Assembly (NCBI RefSeq): GCF_004959855.1
Contig: NZ_SPNT01000022.1
Coordinates: 1 to 33,397, forward strand
Direction: 5' to 3'
Length of the DNA stretch: 33,397 nt
From: Nitratireductor sp. XY-223
GTDB taxonomy: Bacteria; Pseudomonadota; Alphaproteobacteria; Rhizobiales; Rhizobiaceae
Shown: one piece after another, positions 32,308 to 33,397 of the stretch
Layout: every line of letters begins with the position of its first letter
Position numbering within the stretch: the first letter of the stretch is position 1
Position numbers and translations under genes: made by a program
The notes under the pieces: generated by a model
The model's database searches: none
What the model was told of the DNA's origin: nothing
Seen by the model: only the letters and a program-made list of their open reading frames with translations

Positions 32308-33276
32308 TCAAAACTCGATAACGGCGCGAATCGACTGGCCGTCATGCATCAGGTCAAAGCCGTGATTGATGTCCACCAATGACAGCTTGTGGGTGATCAT
32401 CGGATCGATCTCGATCTTGCCCTGCATGTACCAGTCGACGATCCTCGGCACATCCGTGCGTCCGCGGGCGCCGCCAAACGCGGTGCCGCGCCAGGAACGG
32501 CCGGTCACCAGCTGGAACGGGCGGGTGGAAATCTCCTGTCCGGCGCCGGCGACACCGATGATGATCGATTCACCCCAGCCCTTGTGACAGCATTCGAGTG
32601 CGTCGCGCATGACCCTGGTGTTGCCGATACATTCGAAAGAGTAATCCGCGCCGCCCTTTGTCAGATCCACAAGATGCGGGACAAGATCGCCCTCCACCTT
32701 CGCCGGATTGACGAAATGGGTCATGCCGAATTTCTCGCCCCACTCTTTCTTTGAATCGTTGAGGTCAACACCGACAATCATTTCCGCGCCGATCATGCGC
32801 AGACCCTGAATGACGTTGAGGCCGATACCGCCCAGACCAAAGACCACCGCCCGGCAACCGGGTTCGGCCTTCGCCGTGTTGATCACCGCGCCGATGCCGG
32901 TGGTCACGCCACAGCCGATATAGCAGACCTTGTCGAAGGGTGCGTCCTTGCGGATCTTGGCGAGCGCGATCTCCGGCACCACCGTATGGTTGGCAAAGGT
33001 GGAACAGCCCATGTAGTGGTGGATCGGCGCACCGTTCAGCATCGAAAAACGGGTTGTACCATCCGGCAGCAGTCCCCGGCCCTGCGTTTCGCGGATCGAC
33101 TGACAAAGGTTGGTTTTGGGATTGAGGCAGTACTCGCACGTGCGACACTCCGGCGTGTAGAGCGGAATGACATGATCGCCGACCTCAAGCGAGGTCACGC
33201 CCTCACCCACCTCGACCACGACCCCGGCCCCCTCGTGGCCTAAAATCGCCGGGAATATGCCTTCCGGGTCGGCGCC
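32308..33276 (-). pseudogene. Class III alcohol dehydrogenase / S-(hydroxymethyl)glutathione dehydrogenase, 5'-truncated
   Basis: The frame encodes the last approximately 320 residues of a zinc-dependent class III alcohol dehydrogenase: [18 protein letters not shown], the structural zinc cysteines in [15 protein letters not shown], the third catalytic-zinc ligand in CGVTTGIGA, and the Rossmann motif [10 protein letters not shown]. The C-terminus is intact. Upstream of GAD, similarity stops abruptly at about 33277 and the sequence becomes unrelated DNA, so about 50 N-terminal residues including the first catalytic-zinc cysteine (CHTD motif) are lost. A GTG at 33219 opens a 303-residue frame, but the protein would lack part of the active site. 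In intact form it oxidises the glutathione adduct of formaldehyde. Confidence 0.8.
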
Positions 33277-33322
33277 GGGGATGTCCCGTTCTCTGTTGAA
33301 AAAGAACTGAGGATTGGGTGGC

Positions 33323-33374
33323 GTTGCTTCCCCTGAGCATTAAGCTCAGGGCATTGAACCTGAAAGGAAGCAAC
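33323..33374 (+). promoter_or_regulatory. Nested hairpin covering the ribosome binding site of the following ORF
   Basis: Inner stem CCCTGAGC (33331-33338) with GCTCAGGG (33344-33351) has a 5-nt loop; the outer arms GTTGCTTCC (33323-33331) and GGAAGCAAC (33366-33374) are exact complements. The outer right arm contains the GGAAG ribosome binding site before the ATG at 33378, so folding of a longer transcript would mask it. Confidence 0.5.
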
Positions 33375-33377
33375 ACC

Positions 33378-33397
33378 ATGAAGACGATTAGCACATC
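33378..33397 (+). CDS. Start of an unidentified ORF, possibly a transposase (6 codons)
   Basis: The frame reads MKTIST and runs off the window. AAAGGAAG lies 7 nt upstream as ribosome binding site. The transposase assignment rests only on position at the left end of the inserted DNA. Confidence 0.35.

Larger units (their letters stand above)
33277..33397 (+). mobile_element. Probable left end of an insertion sequence interrupting the class III dehydrogenase gene
   Basis: At about 33277 the dehydrogenase similarity breaks off within a codon run. The following DNA has no similarity to the gene, carries a large inverted repeat just upstream of an ATG and starts a new rightward frame. This layout is typical of the first 100 bp of an insertion sequence. 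The far end, target duplication and terminal repeats are outside the window, and the IS family cannot be named. Confidence 0.5.

Overview
The window is GC-rich, densely packed with codirectional overlapping genes, and looks like accessory DNA of an alphaproteobacterium. Rhizobiales or a related heterotroph is my inference from the rhizobial-type bifunctional aldolase/dehydrogenase, the many ABC importers and the Tat-exported binding proteins. No rRNA, tRNA or CRISPR array was seen. Four catabolic or transport modules sit side by side, and a mobile-element insertion lies at the right edge.

Region A (1-12355) is a carbohydrate module built around a divergent promoter region (7434-7753). Leftward runs a seven-gene operon whose genes overlap or nearly touch: FGGY kinase, PfkB kinase, SorC-type regulator, D-2-hydroxyacid dehydrogenase, class II aldolase, bifunctional aldolase/short-chain dehydrogenase, and the first 38 codons of a SELENBP/methanethiol-oxidase protein cut by the window edge. 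Rightward runs a ribose-type (CUT2) importer: binding protein, double ATPase and two permeases. The implied logic is import, phosphorylation, aldol cleavage to DHAP plus an aldehyde, then aldehyde oxidation. The substrate is not determined. The methanethiol-oxidase-like gene makes a sulfur-containing sugar worth testing.

Region B (12360-18839) is a sulfate-ester or sulfonate module. A GntR/HutC regulator and a cytoplasmic FGly-type sulfatase point left; a TauABC/SsuABC-like importer and an MFS permease point right. A perfect 16-bp palindrome in the divergent promoter is the obvious candidate operator.

Region C (18897-30374) is the most unusual part. A leftward operon starts with a membrane-anchored SPFH/flotillin-like protein and continues with an amide/urea/branched-chain-type binding protein, LivH-, LivM- and LivG-like subunits, a single polypeptide that fuses the LivF-like ATPase to a complete amidase, and an acyl-CoA synthetase. 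Upstream lie an AmiC-like ligand-binding protein without a signal peptide and a divergent MarR regulator. An 18-of-22-identical DNA block occurs in both promoter regions. The whole reads as sense, import, hydrolyse and CoA-activate an amide.

Region D (30375-33397) holds an AraC-family regulator whose ATG directly abuts a perfect tandem 10-bp repeat, about 600 bp with no convincing gene, and a class III alcohol/formaldehyde dehydrogenase truncated at its N-terminus by unrelated DNA. That DNA looks like the left end of an insertion sequence, with a hairpin that would mask the ribosome binding site of its first ORF.
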